DNA of 64,000 bases, taken from positions 22,284 through 86,283 of the forward strand of contig JACAXG010000517.1 of NCBI GenBank assembly GCA_018881555.1, in the 5' to 3' direction. The notes beneath the pieces are model-generated. The model ran no database searches, was not told the origin of the DNA, and was given only the letters and a program-made list of their open reading frames with translations. Source of the DNA: Amblyornis subalaris (taxonomy: Eukaryota > Chordata > Aves > Passeriformes > Ptilonorhynchidae). The position numbers were made by a program, and so were the translations under genes. This document shows, in pieces, positions 12,901 to 27,900 of this stretch. The first letter of the stretch is position 1, and every line of letters begins with the position of its first letter.

Positions 12901-15900
12901 AAAATAAGTGACTGAATACATGCTAAGAATCAAATTTGGTTCTGAATATTTTATTGATGATGTTGAAGGTTAGTGTAACTTTGCTGCCTTTAAAAATGAT
13001 TGTTAGTTCTTTAGTAACCATGCAAAAAATCATGCGGCTATGACAAAGAACAAGACAACACAGTTCTTTAAAACTGAATAAAAAGACCAAAGCCCAGACA
13101 TGGAAACACTCTCTGTTCCTCTGTGTTTAAGGCTGAATTCTTTTCAGACATAGTGACTTCCAAGCCTATGGAAATTATTTTGAAGAGAAAACTGAAAATG
13201 TGGCAGTGAATTTACTTATTTCTGTTATTTCTGATTTTTGGAGTGTTATCTGTCTTCAGAGATGTTCAGAATGAGACTTTTCCATAGATTTATTCCATAG
13301 TTAAATGAAAGTTTGATACACAGGCTGTATTTTTAAAAACTGAAATGATTAATGGATACTTTTTCATTATAAAGATTAGGCCAGTGAGAACTCAGACTTC
13401 TTAGATGAAGCTAGATTTTGTCTTTATTTGTAGTACTGTCATCTAGAAATGTGGGGAGCTTTCATCAGTGGATAATTTGATGATAGTTGTTGCTGCTCGT
13501 TAAACTAACAAGCAGATACAGAGCCTTTGAACATCAGAGCTTTAAAATCTGTGCTTAGTATTGATTTTTTTGCAGTGTTAACATGCAAAGTGAGGCAGAA
13601 GTGTATCTTTAGAATAGCTGGTCCATTCAGCACAGAAATCTGAATCTGAGAAATGATCTCACCTCTTTGTTCATCTTTGTTAATCAGTAAATCCGTTTTA
13701 GGGGCACACCATCTTTGCCAGTATTTCTTCCTCCATCTTGTGGCTGCAACGATGTAAGACAACTAGAAACTTAACTAACCAAGGAATTCCTGATTTGTTC
13801 ACACTGTTCAAGCATATATGTAATAATACTTATTACGTGTTAAATCATTTTAAGCTGTTTTTGCACTATCTTGTCACTTGGCATTACTTTGTGCTGATAG
13901 GATTAAATGAACTTTGCTGTGTTTTACTTGCTAAAGTCAATGCATGTAAAACATAAAACATGGAAAAATTAGTAGATAGGATGCCAAGTATATTTGGAAC
14001 ATATTTAATAAGAATTTATAGCAGTTGTTGGAGGTTTTGTTTCAGTTTTAGGAAGAGAAGTGAACTGTAAACTTACTGATTATCCTTTAGCACTGCTCAA
14101 AAAAAAAAATTGTTAGCTGAAAGAAAAAAAATCCAGATTAACATTAAGTATTAATTTCCTCAATCTAGGACATTTGCACCAGTTTGGGATGTTTTCAAAA
14201 CCTCGACAGAAAAACTAGCGAGTTGTCACTTGGATCTTGTGCGGAGATTACAAGAACTAATAAAAGAAGTTCACAAATACGGAGATGAACAGATCAAAGC
14301 TTATAAAAAGGTTATTGATTTTTTTCATATGTGTGTCCAACTTGTTAACATTAAAATCAAAATGATTTGGTTTTGACAACTGTGTGATATTTGGCAGACT
14401 AAAGAAGATGTTTCAGGAACNTTNGAAGCAGTGCAAAATATTCAAAGTATCACTCAGGCCTTGCAGAAATCAAAAGAAAACTACAATGCAAAATGTGTGG
14501 AACAAGAACGCTTGAAAAAGGAAGGAGCAACACAGAGGGAAATTGAAAAGGTAGCTCTGTCACATCTTTAATTGTGTTATTAATCAGTAACATGTTCACC
14601 TTGTATTAATAAGTGGAATGCTCAGAGAAGGTTAAATGTAGTTAAAAGTGGTAGTTGTGGCTGTTTTATAATGTGCATGATATTTTGAATACCCAGTTAT
14701 GTTTCATTTACGCTTACTTCCTTATCTGTTCTAACTGTACTGTAGTTCTAACTCTTTACTTTGTAAAAACCTTCATTAAATGATAATTTTGTTTAGTGGC
14801 TTTTACAGAAATTGTTTATAATTGTTTTAGAACTGTCTTACATTCAAAAATATATTTCCTTAAGTAAATACTCAAATACTCAATGCCCTTGTTACTGAAC
14901 TCAGGAGCAACCGTGTTGTCCCTGCAATGAGATGAGATAGCTAAGTACATGAGTATTTGAAGTCTGTTCAATAAAGAAAAACATGTTATCAACACTTTCA
15001 GTGCCGTTTTAAAAGGTTTCAGTTTCATGGACCAGAAACTCAAGGGATGAATATCTTTGAGTTGTATTTAGTACTCCCCTTGGTTTATGGAGGGAGGTTG
15101 ATCCATTCCCAGACTCACTCAATATCTGAGGTTGACAGGGACCTCTGTAAGTCATCCTGTCTATTCTCCATGCTCAGGTAGGGCCACCTCAAGCTGATTA
15201 CTCAAGACCACATCTAGATGGCTTTTTAGTATTTTCAAGGATGGAGATTCCAGGGTCTCTCTGGGCAACCTGTGCCAGGGCTCAATCACCTTCACAGGAA
15301 AAGGTGTTGCCTGATGTTCAGAGGGCACCTTTCATGTTTTGTGTTAGTGCCCATTGTCTCTGGTTCTGTCACTGGGTACTCTGGAAAGAGCCTAACTTTG
15401 TCTTCTGTGTATCCTCCCTTCAGGTATTTATATTTATTGATAAGATTCTCCCCAAGGCTTCCCTTCTCCAGGCTGAACAGTTCCAGCTGTCTCAAGTCTT
15501 TTCTCATGGGAGAGATGCTGCAGTCTCTTAATCACCTTGGTGGCTCTTTACTGGACTCTCTCCAAAATGTCCATGTCTCTTTTGCAATGGACAACCCAGA
15601 AACAGACACTCTTCCAGGTGTGGCCTCACCAGTGCTGAGTAGAGGGGAAGGATCCCCTTCTTCGACCTGCTGGGAAAAAAGTAACTTCCTGTTTTCAGGA
15701 ATCTGGTTAGGAGAGGAAAGCAGTCATGCTTCCTTGTCTCTAACTATAACTTCTCATATTAAATGTTGATTCCTCTGGCTATTTACATTTCAATTAACTG
15801 CATTGTGTAGGACTTTGTTCTTGTTAGAATCATCTTTGTGCTTTTTGTACTGCTATCTTGATGGAGCAGATAGAGTTGGTTATTGTCTTTTCACTGATGA

Positions 15901-18900
15901 CAGAAGTGATTCTGTTGACTATGTTCCAAATGTTTTATCTTGGTATAAATCTAGCTTTCTTTCCCCCAGCTTCTGTCTCAAATGACGGTTGATGTTGGAT
16001 TCTAGACATGAATGAGAAATATGTATGTTGGCAGATGTTTTCCTGCCCGTATATTCAAAGTATAATTTTTCTGAATTCTTGTAGAGTTTCAGTAGGAAAA
16101 GTTGACTTGATGGAAGGCTTTTTAAGATGTAGCATTATCCTTGTTCATTTGGAAACAAAAAAATGTTCAGCTTGACAGATGTCTAGATGAGAAGGGAAAA
16201 AGAGGAATCACTGTAGGAGGAAAGTTATTTTTTAATGCTTTATGCGTCTTCCTTAGATACAATTAAGTCATAGTTGAGTGCTCTGCAAGTACTTAAAAAA
16301 TGTTTCCAGTGGGAGCAGGTAACTGTCACTATCAAATCTCTTCAGTCATGCCTCTATTCAAATTTACACTTCCAATTTCATAAACAGAGTGACCAAAGAT
16401 TGTATTTGTTTATTTTTCCTTTGGTAGAAAATAGATTTATTATTTTCAGTGCAATATGAAAACTTTACTGTCATAATCACAGAATAACTACTTTATCAGA
16501 AAATAAGGGATCTACACCAGTATCCTAAGAGTTTATCACAAAGCCAAATGTTTGGAGAAATACCTTATTGAAAAATCTGAGGAGGTATCTGAGACCTTGC
16601 AATTTTCATTGCAGCTAAAAGTTAATACTAACTTGAGTAATAATTTCCTGTTGTTCTCTGCCATGTGAACTTCTCTATTTATGGTGACTTAACAAAAAAT
16701 ACTTGACTGATCCTTATTCTTTCACTTACTGTAAATCTGGTAAATACAGTTCTAGCAATTGCTGCACCTGAGAATAGTCACATCCTGTTTTCAGAAGATA
16801 TTACTAGGTAATCATACTGTGTCCACGTGTTTTATAATTTTGTCTGTCCTGATGAGTAGTTAGTTTTTTAATTGCTCTTCAACATGTAATACTGGGATTC
16901 TACTCACTATTAAACAGTGATGATAAGAGATGGAGAATGTTTTTGTTTTGTCAACATCCCTTGCACATGGGGTTCAGTTAAATAATGCTTTACAAAAAAA
17001 ACCTTTTTAAAGTCTTTTAACTTGGCATTTCCTTCCTTTTCAGTGATTAAATTTGGAATCATCTTATTACAGAACAGTCTTAATTTTAAAAGCAAGATTT
17101 CACAGAGCATCTTGTATTTTCAGCATAGTAAATGGCAGTTGGGAAACAAGATAGGACTGTGTGCTTCTTGATGATTCCCCTGTGTAAATGTGTAAGAGTG
17201 AGAATCACAAAGTAAAATTCAGGGTAATTACTTGATGGGTTTGATATAAGTTTTCGGAATGATCCATATTCTTGTTACATGAAGTATTTTCAGGCTCTGT
17301 TACACTGAGTTTAGAAGAGTATGTGACTAAGATCTGCTTAAGCTTTCTTTGTAACTGTGAAAACAGAACTGTTGCATTGGTTCCTGTTCCTTTGAAGTGC
17401 CAGTGGTATACTGTTGCTCATAATTATCTGTTATTTTTCCCTTGGAAATTGCACAATCTCTCTCTCTCTCTCTATTGGCATAGGGCATCTTTCTATTAAT
17501 TCATTTGAAATTATGAGTAGCGGTCAGCTTTACAAATTATTGCAAGTAAAAAACCAGTTTCTTTGAGACAGATGAAATTAATTTGAAAGGAGGAGGAGGG
17601 CTACTCAGAACTAGAACAAATAGTAAATATACAACTGCCTTTACTGATGTCATTAACAGTTCAGGAATACTTTTGAGTTACCACTGATGGGAAATTTCAA
17701 TGAGATAAAACAGGCATGCTGAATAAAGAAGCTAGGAAAGAAAATGGTGTTCAAGATTATTTTTATTTTCACTGGCGTTTAATTTGGAAATAGAATATCA
17801 AAGGTTTGAAAGACTTCATCGTGTGCATCATGCTGTAAACTTTGAAAATAACTTTTTCTCTACCACAATCAGTCACTTCATTCAGTTTTGTTCTCCATGT
17901 AATACTGGGATTTTCCTGTATTTTGTTTTGTCTTTTATGTAACTCCCAGAAAGATGATGTTGGTTTATTAGCAACAAATAATGAAAAAAAAATTATAAAT
18001 CCCAAAAGGACTATTATGAATAACACTGACCTGTCTAAATCTGACTGTCACTATAGCTTCACTTTCAAATATCTCTTAATCCACTGTAACTCCCGTATTT
18101 TTAAGTTTCTTCCTTAATTTCTAAGAGAACTTCACCATCTCAGTTTTTTTACCATTGACTCTTTCAGTCAAAACTTATAACTGTTTGCTCTGTATTCCAG
18201 CCCTGCTTTTTCCCATTTTGCAGTTGCAAATGTAAATTTGTTGTACATATTTGACAAGAGATAATGAGTTATCTTCAGCAATAAAAAATAGATTTCAAAA
18301 TAAGTATATTATAAATTTGTCACTGCTGATAAGAGGAAGGGATTTAAATTAGTTAACTGCTTTGTTACATTTTTATGTGGTTTATGTGTAGTTTTAAATA
18401 GAAAGCTTGAATGGCTCGAATCTGAGATATTTGGTGGTGAAATTTTGTTATGACACTTCTCTGCTTTGGTATGCCTCTGGGTAATTTTTAGAGATCATCC
18501 TAGGCTTTCTTTTAGTAGTAACTTTAAAAACTTTGGGCTCAGACTATATGTGTGACATTTGACACATTTTTGTATTGATCTACAGGCAGCAGTTAAATCT
18601 AAAAAAGCTACAGATACCTATAGACTGTATGTGGAGAAGTATGCTGCATTTAAATCTGATTTTGAACTGAAGATGACAGAAACAGCACAGGTAAGTGTTG
18701 CATTAAGTGAGTTACCTTTGAAGTAGGTTAATGTATTCTATTTCATCTCTTGATCCATCTGAAATCAAAGATTTCAAAAAACTGATCCCTTTGAAAATCA
18801 ATTTGTTTGAAAGGCAAACAACGACAATGTGTGTTGTGATAGCACTTGTCATTGAATGAGATGGTGGAGCCCTAGCACTCAAGAAAGACTTTTTGAAGAA

Positions 18901-21900
18901 ATTTTTGGAAGAAAACAAAATGAACTTCCAGAAGTATTGTACATGCATTGTGATTATGTGGAAAATCCTCTGAATTGCTGGACACCCAGAATTCATTCAT
19001 AGGGGTTTTAATATTTGGGTCTGTCATGGCTTTTCATTAATATTCTGTCTGAACTCTTAAGTTGCAGCTTGTTAAAGTGTTTACCACCCAGAATTTACCT
19101 GAGGTTATCAAAAGCCCTGACATCTAATTATTCTGGGAATTTTTAAAGGACTGACTGTATTCCGGGAGATTTCAGGTTCTTTGTATCATTGCATATGCCA
19201 CTTCTTGCTACATTTTAAGCCATGCTTGTCTAAATGTCCTTAGTTCTTTAACTGTAGCAATCCTTTTACTTAAAGTTTAAATTTTCACTTAATATTATAA
19301 TGGACCCCTGTAAACTTTCCACATCTGTCCATATCGGAAATGAAAATTGCCATTCTGCTAATTTAAGATGTGTGGGTGGAATTCGTTTGAAGTACAATGC
19401 AGTGTAGCTGCATCCACGGTTTGGTCGCACAATGGATGCTTAAAAGATTATGTGATAGGCAAAATGACACGCATGAATATAGGGAAGCCCACTTCTATGT
19501 GAAGCACACCCTGTATTATCTTAATTCAGAGTACATTTCACTTGAAAATATGCTGATTAGTTCTGAAAATAAAATCAATGAGGGGTGTGATTATTTTCAT
19601 TTCTTTCAGTGCAAAATCAATTGGCTTAGCTTAAATCTGTTTTACAATGTCCACATACTGTTTTTCTGAGGACAAACATCTTTTATTGCTGTGGTATTTT
19701 TTCAGGTAATTATGTAGTAATGTCCTCACTTAGCTGTCCACTTTTCTTAAACTCCACTGGAGTTGTATAAATTCTACATATTTTTCGTCTTTTGGCATTT
19801 GCTATCTTACTTGCACTTATCAAAATGAAGTGACTTATGATACATGAATTCAAGTGGTAGAACTTGGGATTCTCCTAATCTTGATCTGCAAGTTAAGGTT
19901 GTTGCTGTGGCAAATATGGAAGGGTTTATTGTGATTAAAGAAGTAGGATAACACAGATCATTGTTGTTTAGAAATGTGACAGAAATTCCTCATGTTGAAA
20001 GATTTTTTTGAGTACCTCTATGGTTGTGTTATGCAATTACTGTGAAGTTGCTGAGAAAACATGTCTTATTTTCCAGATTTTCCATCTTGCTAGTAGATGG
20101 GGTTTTTTTAAATCATGTAGCTCAGTCAATTATTGGAAAGCATCATACTGTTGAAAGTGCTATAGTCTTAAAAAGTCTTACCTAGACCCTAGTGGACTTG
20201 AATTTGGATGATTTTGCTGTTGATCTTATGAATAAACATCAATAATGAGTAAGAATGCACTTTTAAAAGACACTGTAAAACTTGAATGAAAACATACACG
20301 TTTATAAAAAAATTACTAGTGCTTATGTAAATTCTGTTTACTGAGTTTAACAGGTAAAGGTCCTGCCAGTGATGATTTTTCATTTGTATTGTAGCCTAAG
20401 GCCGTAAGTAGTGTCTTGGGTCATTAAGATTACAGATCCATTTCAGTACATCTTTTTAAAATGGACTAGTATTTCAAAAGTGAAAGTAAACATTTGGCTA
20501 ATGATTATACCTGTGATAAGAATGATGTGGTTGTATTATAGGACCTAGCTTTATTTGAGATGGCTCTACTTCAGAGACTTTAAATCTGAAGTATAAAGCA
20601 ATAAACAAGAAATCAGAAAACAGGTGGGGGAGAGGGATGCTTTGCACTGACAGACAAAACAAAAAATCTCTAAGTGAACAACTGTTTTCATGTGCATTAT
20701 AGGAAAGAGTTTAAAGGACATATTGTGTATGTCTTCACATGCCATTAGTGACTAAGGGCTGATGCTCGAGGTGGACCAGAGGTAGTTTTGAAAGCAAAAT
20801 TTGTATAATAAGGCAATCAGTAAAAGAAGTAACATCATAGGGTAGGCTACAGAGGATGATCATATCCTCTGTAATTAAGGGGAATGCTGCTGGAGAAAAA
20901 GAAAATAATTTTAATCTGCCTAATTGGTGGCTGTAGAGGTACATATGATTGAGAATTGGCAGAAGATCGAGAATTTAGAAGTTAGAGGTATTTGTCTGTA
21001 CGGAGTCATGTTTTTGAATCAAAGTAGCAGGAGATGTGAGACGGGGAGACAGTATCTTCACAAAACCCTGTGCAAATTGGAGAGAGGATTAAGTGGAGCA
21101 CCAAAGTTTGGACACACTTGAAAGGGCAGTTACAGAAATAGGCAAAGAACTAAGAAAGAGCAGAAGTAAACAAAGATTTCAAGACTGTTATGGTTGACTG
21201 TTGGAGAGGATGAGAACATTTTTAGTTCTGGTTTTTGGCCAGGAAGAGGCCATTGAAAACTTTGGAAGTGATTTTAAAATGGCTGTCAGCTGACAGCCTA
21301 GGTCAAATTGAACAAACTGCAAAAATTATGTATGATGAGTTTAAAGATCAAACAAATGAATTGTATTTAAAGAAGCAAAGAATATAGATTTAACTAGAGA
21401 AAATGTGTGTATGTTTACAAGGAGGAGAGTGTTCTATGAAGGAAATACAAAACAGATCCAGAAATAAGATTTCTTAGTTTAGATGAAAAAGCAAGACTCT
21501 TCAGTAATGCAGAAAAGAGGAGTTATTTGAACACTGTCTAAATATATTTTCTTTTGGTGGAAATAGGTCATAATTTTTTGAAGGGTTAGATGAAAGTTCA
21601 AAAAGTAAGTAAAAAAAAGCTCAGTAATGGTTCTAAAAGGATATGTTGCTTTCTAAAGTACTTTATTTCATAACTCTCTGACTTTTGCACCTTACTTTCT
21701 TAAACATTGTAATGATTATGATAAAGATGTAGAGAGAAAAAATTGCTTGTTTGAGGTTTTTCCTTTTAGTCTATTTAATTGTTAAAATTTAAGATTTAGT
21801 GTTTCAAGAAATATTTTCGTTATGATTAATTGCTCATATTTTTTTACAGAAATTTCAAGACATTGAAGAAATGCACCTACTTCGTATGAAAGAGATTATA

Positions 21901-24900
21901 CAATCATTGTCAAATACCATAAAAGAAACTCATTTACAAATAGGAGAGGTATTTTTTATACTATAATTTTTTTGTTTGGATTATGCTGTATGTTTTTCTT
22001 ATCTATTAAATGGAATAATAAATGGAATAAATGGAATTTCTTACAGTGTTTGTAGTAATTACATCTTTCAAATGATGGAAATTCAACATAAGCTCAAATT
22101 TCCATGGCTTCCTATTGCATTTATATGTTCTGTGTCACAAAATTTACAGAATAAGTCTGACTAAATTTTGTCTTAACAGAAAACAAAATATTATGATAAT
22201 GTGAAGAATTTTTAGTATATTTCTAAGTTCTGTTCCCTAGGTATTAATTGAGCTCTCATTTCACATATAATTCGTATACTACTTCTTTAATTAAAACTAG
22301 AAATTATGTCACTCTGGAAAGTTTCCAAGTATTTTATACTCTTGGAATTTATGAGCAAAAGATCTTTAGTAGCAGAAGCTTTTATAGTATCTTTTGTCTA
22401 GATGTAAGTTGATTTAATTAATAATCTTTTTAAGCAGTCCTTAATGTTTTGGTTTTTGAAGTGTCACTTTATTTGTGTACACTTTAGTACTGAGGTGTTC
22501 TGCTAATGAGTGATCATCACAAGCATCATGCTGTTTATTTCTAAAGCGTACGCACATCCTGCCTTGTTGGAAAAACCTATTAACAACATGTTGTTTTTCC
22601 TTTGTCAGACCAAAAACATTACAACAGTAACGCTTTTACTCAAGCAGGTGGGAGTTGTGATAATACAGTAGTAACAGTTCACACCCTTAACTGGTGCTGG
22701 TTTAAGAAACTGCTTGTCTTCCTGACTTTATAGTGAAATATATTGCTGACAAATTCAGAAAATTATATATACACAAGTTGTTTAGATGGAAGAAATAGAA
22801 GTAAAACCTAGACTTGTCATTTCTTTTTTTGTCTGTATTTTACCCGCACTTGCTAATACTACAGCAAAGAGAAGGGGTTCCCTAGGTGAAATATCTGTTG
22901 ATTTCTCCGAGTCCTCTAATGTATTTTAGAGAGAAGTATTTTGAACCTTAGTTATAGAAAAACCTACTTTTTGAAGTTAATTGCGGTTGTGTTTTTTTTA
23001 AGGTGCATGAAGAGTTTATTAATAACATGACAAATACTACAGTTGAGAGTTTAATACAGAAATTTGCTGAGTCAAAAGGAACTGGCAAGGAAAGACCTGG
23101 TAAGAGATTAACAGAATGGGAACTGTTAGCTTTGAAACTGGAAATTCCCATTCACCATAAAAGGTCAAACCTGTATTTGTTAATGTGCTCCATTTTTTAT
23201 GTACTTGCAAGTTCAAGTTCTTAATATTCATTACATTGGTATTAAATGATTCATAGAAATTGTTAACACAGAATTCATTATGTGCATATAGTGTTTGTAT
23301 TCATAAAACTCGGTAATTTGTAGGTCTATACTTCTAAACTATACTCTTTCCTGGAACATCAGGGAAATCAGTCAAGAAGCTGTAGTTCCTTGTACAAACT
23401 ATGTTTCGTCTGCTATGTGTTCCTTGTACAAGCTATGTGATTCTGCATAAATTCTATTTCAAAACTTTATTTAATATAAACTTAATATGTTCAGAGCAGA
23501 TGTCTATAAAGCTGCTTAGTGAACTGTTGGAACAGTTGCGTCAGTTTGTTCAGTTTACAAAATTATCCTTTTAATAGACATGCAGTATCTATTTTTTTTA
23601 TAAAATATATTTTAATATATAATGTGTATTGCTTCTTTACCAAGCAGCAAATTGAATAGTACTTTCTGAAGGTACTGCTGGTTGGGTGTGGTGTGTAGGA
23701 CTTTCCTGGACTGGTATAAAAAGGCAGTCTCACAGTACTGCCTATGTAGTGTAACTTTAATATTGGCATGAATATACAGCCACTAGATACGTGAATACAG
23801 GAATCAGTAGTACTGTTTTCTTCAGCACTGGGAGTCCTTATAGCATCTCTGTCTTCTAGTATAGGCACACAAAGATGGTTTTTCAGAGCAAGAATGTACG
23901 TACCAGAGTAGATAATGAAAATTTATAATAAATTGTTAAATGTGATTACTCGGTATCTTGCAATGTGTCTGTGAGGTGTTTTTAACATTGTTTTATATTC
24001 TTTCTGTGATCCTCTAATGCTGATATCTGAGTGGGCTGAGGTAAGATTGTATATGGAACGATTCTTGAAGGTTTCCTGTGTACTGCAATTTTTCAGTAAA
24101 GCTTAAAAAAGAAAATATGTGAACTTCAGAGTTTCAAGTTCAGTTGGTCTGAAATCAGGACACGGACACGTGACAATTCAGTGTTCATACCTCTTTGATT
24201 AGCTGTTGCCAAGATGTCATGGCTAGGGATCTCCATCTTGCATTTAAGATTCTGACTGCCTGGGTTACAAAGACCGTTGCTAATGTGTCCTATAGCATTG
24301 TGCACTTCAAGTCATCCATCCTATTAGTGTGGGTTTTGCTAGACAACATAGTAATTTTAAGAAAAGTAATACTTGACTTTTTAATTTCATGGAGAAATTG
24401 TACACATTTTATACTTATTTGCTACTTTATAGTTCAAATCCTGTCTGTACTCTCTGGCACCAAATGAAAACGTCTTCAAATGTATTCTAAGAAAGTTAAG
24501 CAAGGTATTCTAAGGAAGGATAGCACGTTTAGCAAGTAAATGTATACACCTTGAATTTTCTTTTACAATGTTAAATTATTGTATTGATATCAACTTTGTA
24601 AAGCAGTCATGGTGCAGGGAGAAAGCATAGTCAAATTCAGCAGCAAAAGAATAAAAATTCACAAGAAGTTTTGAGATGTCAAAGACTAGAAACACAGACC
24701 ACCAATTGTGTTAATTATGGTTACTGTATTTGTTTTATTGACTTAGAATCATAAAACTTTGAAAATTACAAAGATTTGGAAGGCAAAGTGAGGTATCAGC
24801 CTTCTAAGAATGAAATGGAAACTTCCACTGCTTTTTCTTGATTAACCCCCCACTTTCTTGCATTTGAAAATTTTTCATGATAAGAAGATATTTTAATTCA

Positions 24901-27900
24901 TGGAACAAATGTTGAAAGTCGGTGGGATGTATTAATTAATTAAGCCAAAGAAGGAAATCCTCAGAAAAATCTAAATATTCAATGTAAAAAATGATACTGA
25001 GTTGGCATACAAAACAAATGCAGAAAAAATGTCTTACGGGTGTCACTGTTGGTTACGATTCCAGTCCTAAATCTGTTTGAAGGCTTTAAAATTCCCCAGG
25101 ACTACAGAGGCCTTCTTTCATCCATATTATTTGTGTACCACTATAAGATGGTTTGAAAGTTAGATTTTCAAATAAAATAAACTAAAAAAGGTAATTCATA
25201 ACAAAGTATTTTAGTTTATTTTGGTATATTCTAATTATACAGTTCTTCACAGCAGAGTTCACTTGCTTTTATTTATATCTGTAAAAATGAAGATGAATCT
25301 GAAAAGAAGTACTGAGGAGGGCTGTTTTATTCTGTATAACTACAAACCTTTTACAGTAAAGTTTATTGCGTATCTGAAATGTATCTGTACAGTGATGTCC
25401 TTTGTACCAGATTATGTGGGCTCCCTCTGGTGGCTAATTTCTGTCACCTGAAGTCATAATATACAGGGGCATCTAGAATTTAAGTTTTTCTTGTACAAAT
25501 AACAGATTTTCTTTCAAACAGTAATGCTTTGTGAGAGTGTTCCAATTCACTCAGGAACTTCTTTACACTGGCTCTTTTTGAACTGCTACCTAAATAAGTT
25601 AACTAGTCAGCTTTATAGCCTACTTCTTACTGAGCTTGTTTTAATTTTTTCTTTTTAAAATCAGTTTAGAATTTACAAGTTTTAGTAACACAATATTTGA
25701 AGAAGTTGTATTTTTTGTTTTCTGATTTCCATTCAGTGTAAAAAAAAACAAAACAAAAGACCAAACCACTTCCACCCCGTTGCAAATCTTTAATTTTACT
25801 GAAGAAAAGGTCACTTAGTGTAAAACACTGAAAAATAGAAAGCTGGCAAGACCAGTAAGGCTTCAGATCAGAATTTAATGTGTTCCCTGAAATGCCTCTA
25901 ACATCTGGAGGAACCAGGATAAGATCAAGAAATGGGCCCATGTGATTCTCGTGAGGTTTAACAAGACCAAGTGCAAGATGCTGCACCTGGGTCAGACCAG
26001 CCGCTGCTATCAATCCAGGCTGGGGATGAACAGATGGAGAGCAGCCCTGCCGAGAAGGACTTGGGGGTGCTGGTGGAGGAGAGGCTGGACATGACCCAGC
26101 AGTGTGCACTTGCAGCCCAGAAAGCCAAACGTTTCCTGGGCTGCATCCAAAGCATGTGGGCAGCAGGGAGAGGGAGGGGATTCTGCCCCCCTGCTCTGCT
26201 GTGGTGAGACCCCCACCTGCAGTGCTGCACCCAGCTCTGGAGTCCTGGAGCAGCACAGGAAGGACACGGACCTGTTGCAGTGAGTCCAGAGGAGGGACAC
26301 TGAGTTTATCAGAACACCTCTCCTGTGAGGATGGGCTGAGAGAGTTGGGGTTGTACAGCCTGGAAAAGAGAATGCTCCAGAAAGACCTGATTTTGGCCTT
26401 CCGGTGCTTATAAGAAAGATGGGGACAAGAAAGTAAGGCCTGTAGTGATATGGCAAGGAGTAATATTTTTAAACTAAAAGAGAGTAGATTCAGACTAGAT
26501 ATAAGTAAGGCATTTTTTATTATGAAGGTGGTGAAACACTGGAACAAATTGTCCAGAGAGGTGGTAGTTGTCCCATCCATGGAACCATTCACGCTCAGGT
26601 TTGATGGGGCTCTGAGCAAACCAATGTTATCAAAAGATGTCTTTGCTTCTTGCAGGGGGGTTGGACTAGATGACCTTTAAAGGTCCCTTCTGGCCCAAAC
26701 CACTGTAGGACTCTATGATCTGTTCCTGCTGCTAGGTTTAATAGCAAATTTGATACCATCAGTTGGAAGATGCTTTTATTGCTCACATGGTCCTGCAATG
26801 TTCATTAAGACTTGTTGCCCACTTCTGATAGGTTGGTTTTCTATTTGTGATAGTCTGTTTTTTCTTATTCCTTGGAAAATTCATTTATTGTATGGCAGAA
26901 AACACCTGCTTTTCTTCCACCCAAAGTATGTTTAAATCAATAATGGAGTTGTTACCAGAATAATCTTATTCCAGATTAATGAGATATTAATGAGCTCTAG
27001 CTCTAGATACTTAATCTTCTAGTAATCTATTAAAAATTTGTTTGTTCTGGTGTGCAAAGTTGATGCCACAAGACATAGGAACCACTAAGAAGTTCAAGCT
27101 CATGTTCCTCTTAGATTTTATGTCTGAAATTGTCAGGTTAATATCGAATATCTTTTAAGAGGTCAGTGAATGCCTATATGTCTGTAGTTGATCACGAATG
27201 ATTTTTAGTTTTAGTTACTGAATTACTGTGTCCTCTTCTCATATATGGGGAACTAAGTGTGCGTGTTTGTTCCTGTATTAGTTTTTGCCCACTGTATGGT
27301 TTATCCAGAAGGCTCCATCCAGGCTGGCCTTGAACACTTTGAGACAGGGCATCCACAACCTTTCTGGGCAACCCATTCCAGTGTCTCAGCACACTCACAG
27401 TAAAGATTTTCATTCTAATATCTAATCTAAACCTGCCCTCCCTCATCTTAAGGCAATTCTGCTCTTCCTATCACTACATGCCCTTGTGAAAAGGCCTTCT
27501 CCAGCTTTCTTGTAGGCTCACTGGAGGTACTGAAAGGTACTCTAAGGTCTCCCCTGAACCTTCTCTTCTCTAGGCTCAACAACCCCAGCTCTCTCAGCCT
27601 TTCCTTGTAGAGCAGGTGCTCCAGACCTCCTCTGGACTCAATTCAACAGCATAATGTCTTGTGCTGGGGACCCCACAGCTGGATGCAGCATTTCAGGTAG
27701 GGTCTCATTAGAGCAGAGCAGAGGGGCAGAATCCTCTTCCTCGCCCTGCTGGCCACACTGCTTTGGATGCAGCCTAGGATACAACTGGCTTTCTGGGGTC
27801 TGACCATACATTGCCGGGTAATGTTAAGCTGCTTGTCTACAAACACCTCCAAATCTTTCTCCCACAAGGCTGCTCTCAGTGCATTCTCTGCCCAGCCTAT

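Larger units (their letters stand above)
14551..18585 (+). other. FCHO2 intron, 4.0 kb
   Basis: Donor gtagct, acceptor ctacag. It contains an antisense CR1 fragment (15100-15672) and a short CT tract at 17457-17473. The rest is AT-rich sequence in which I recognise nothing. The 96- and 165-codon frames around 15241-15769 lie in the CR1 copy and are not genes. Confidence 0.85.

Noticed and set aside
15241..15769. Overlapping 96- and 165-codon open frames
   Set aside because: Both fall mainly in an antisense CR1 fragment. Their products resemble nothing and have no splice signals in keeping with a gene.
24933..24944. ATTAATTAATTAA homeodomain-like run
   Set aside because: It is expected often in AT-rich intron sequence and has no cluster of other sites.
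25666..26619. A 317-codon open frame on the minus strand
   Set aside because: It lies antisense across a CR1 copy whose own landmarks are on the + strand. The translation is low-quality, with no domain.
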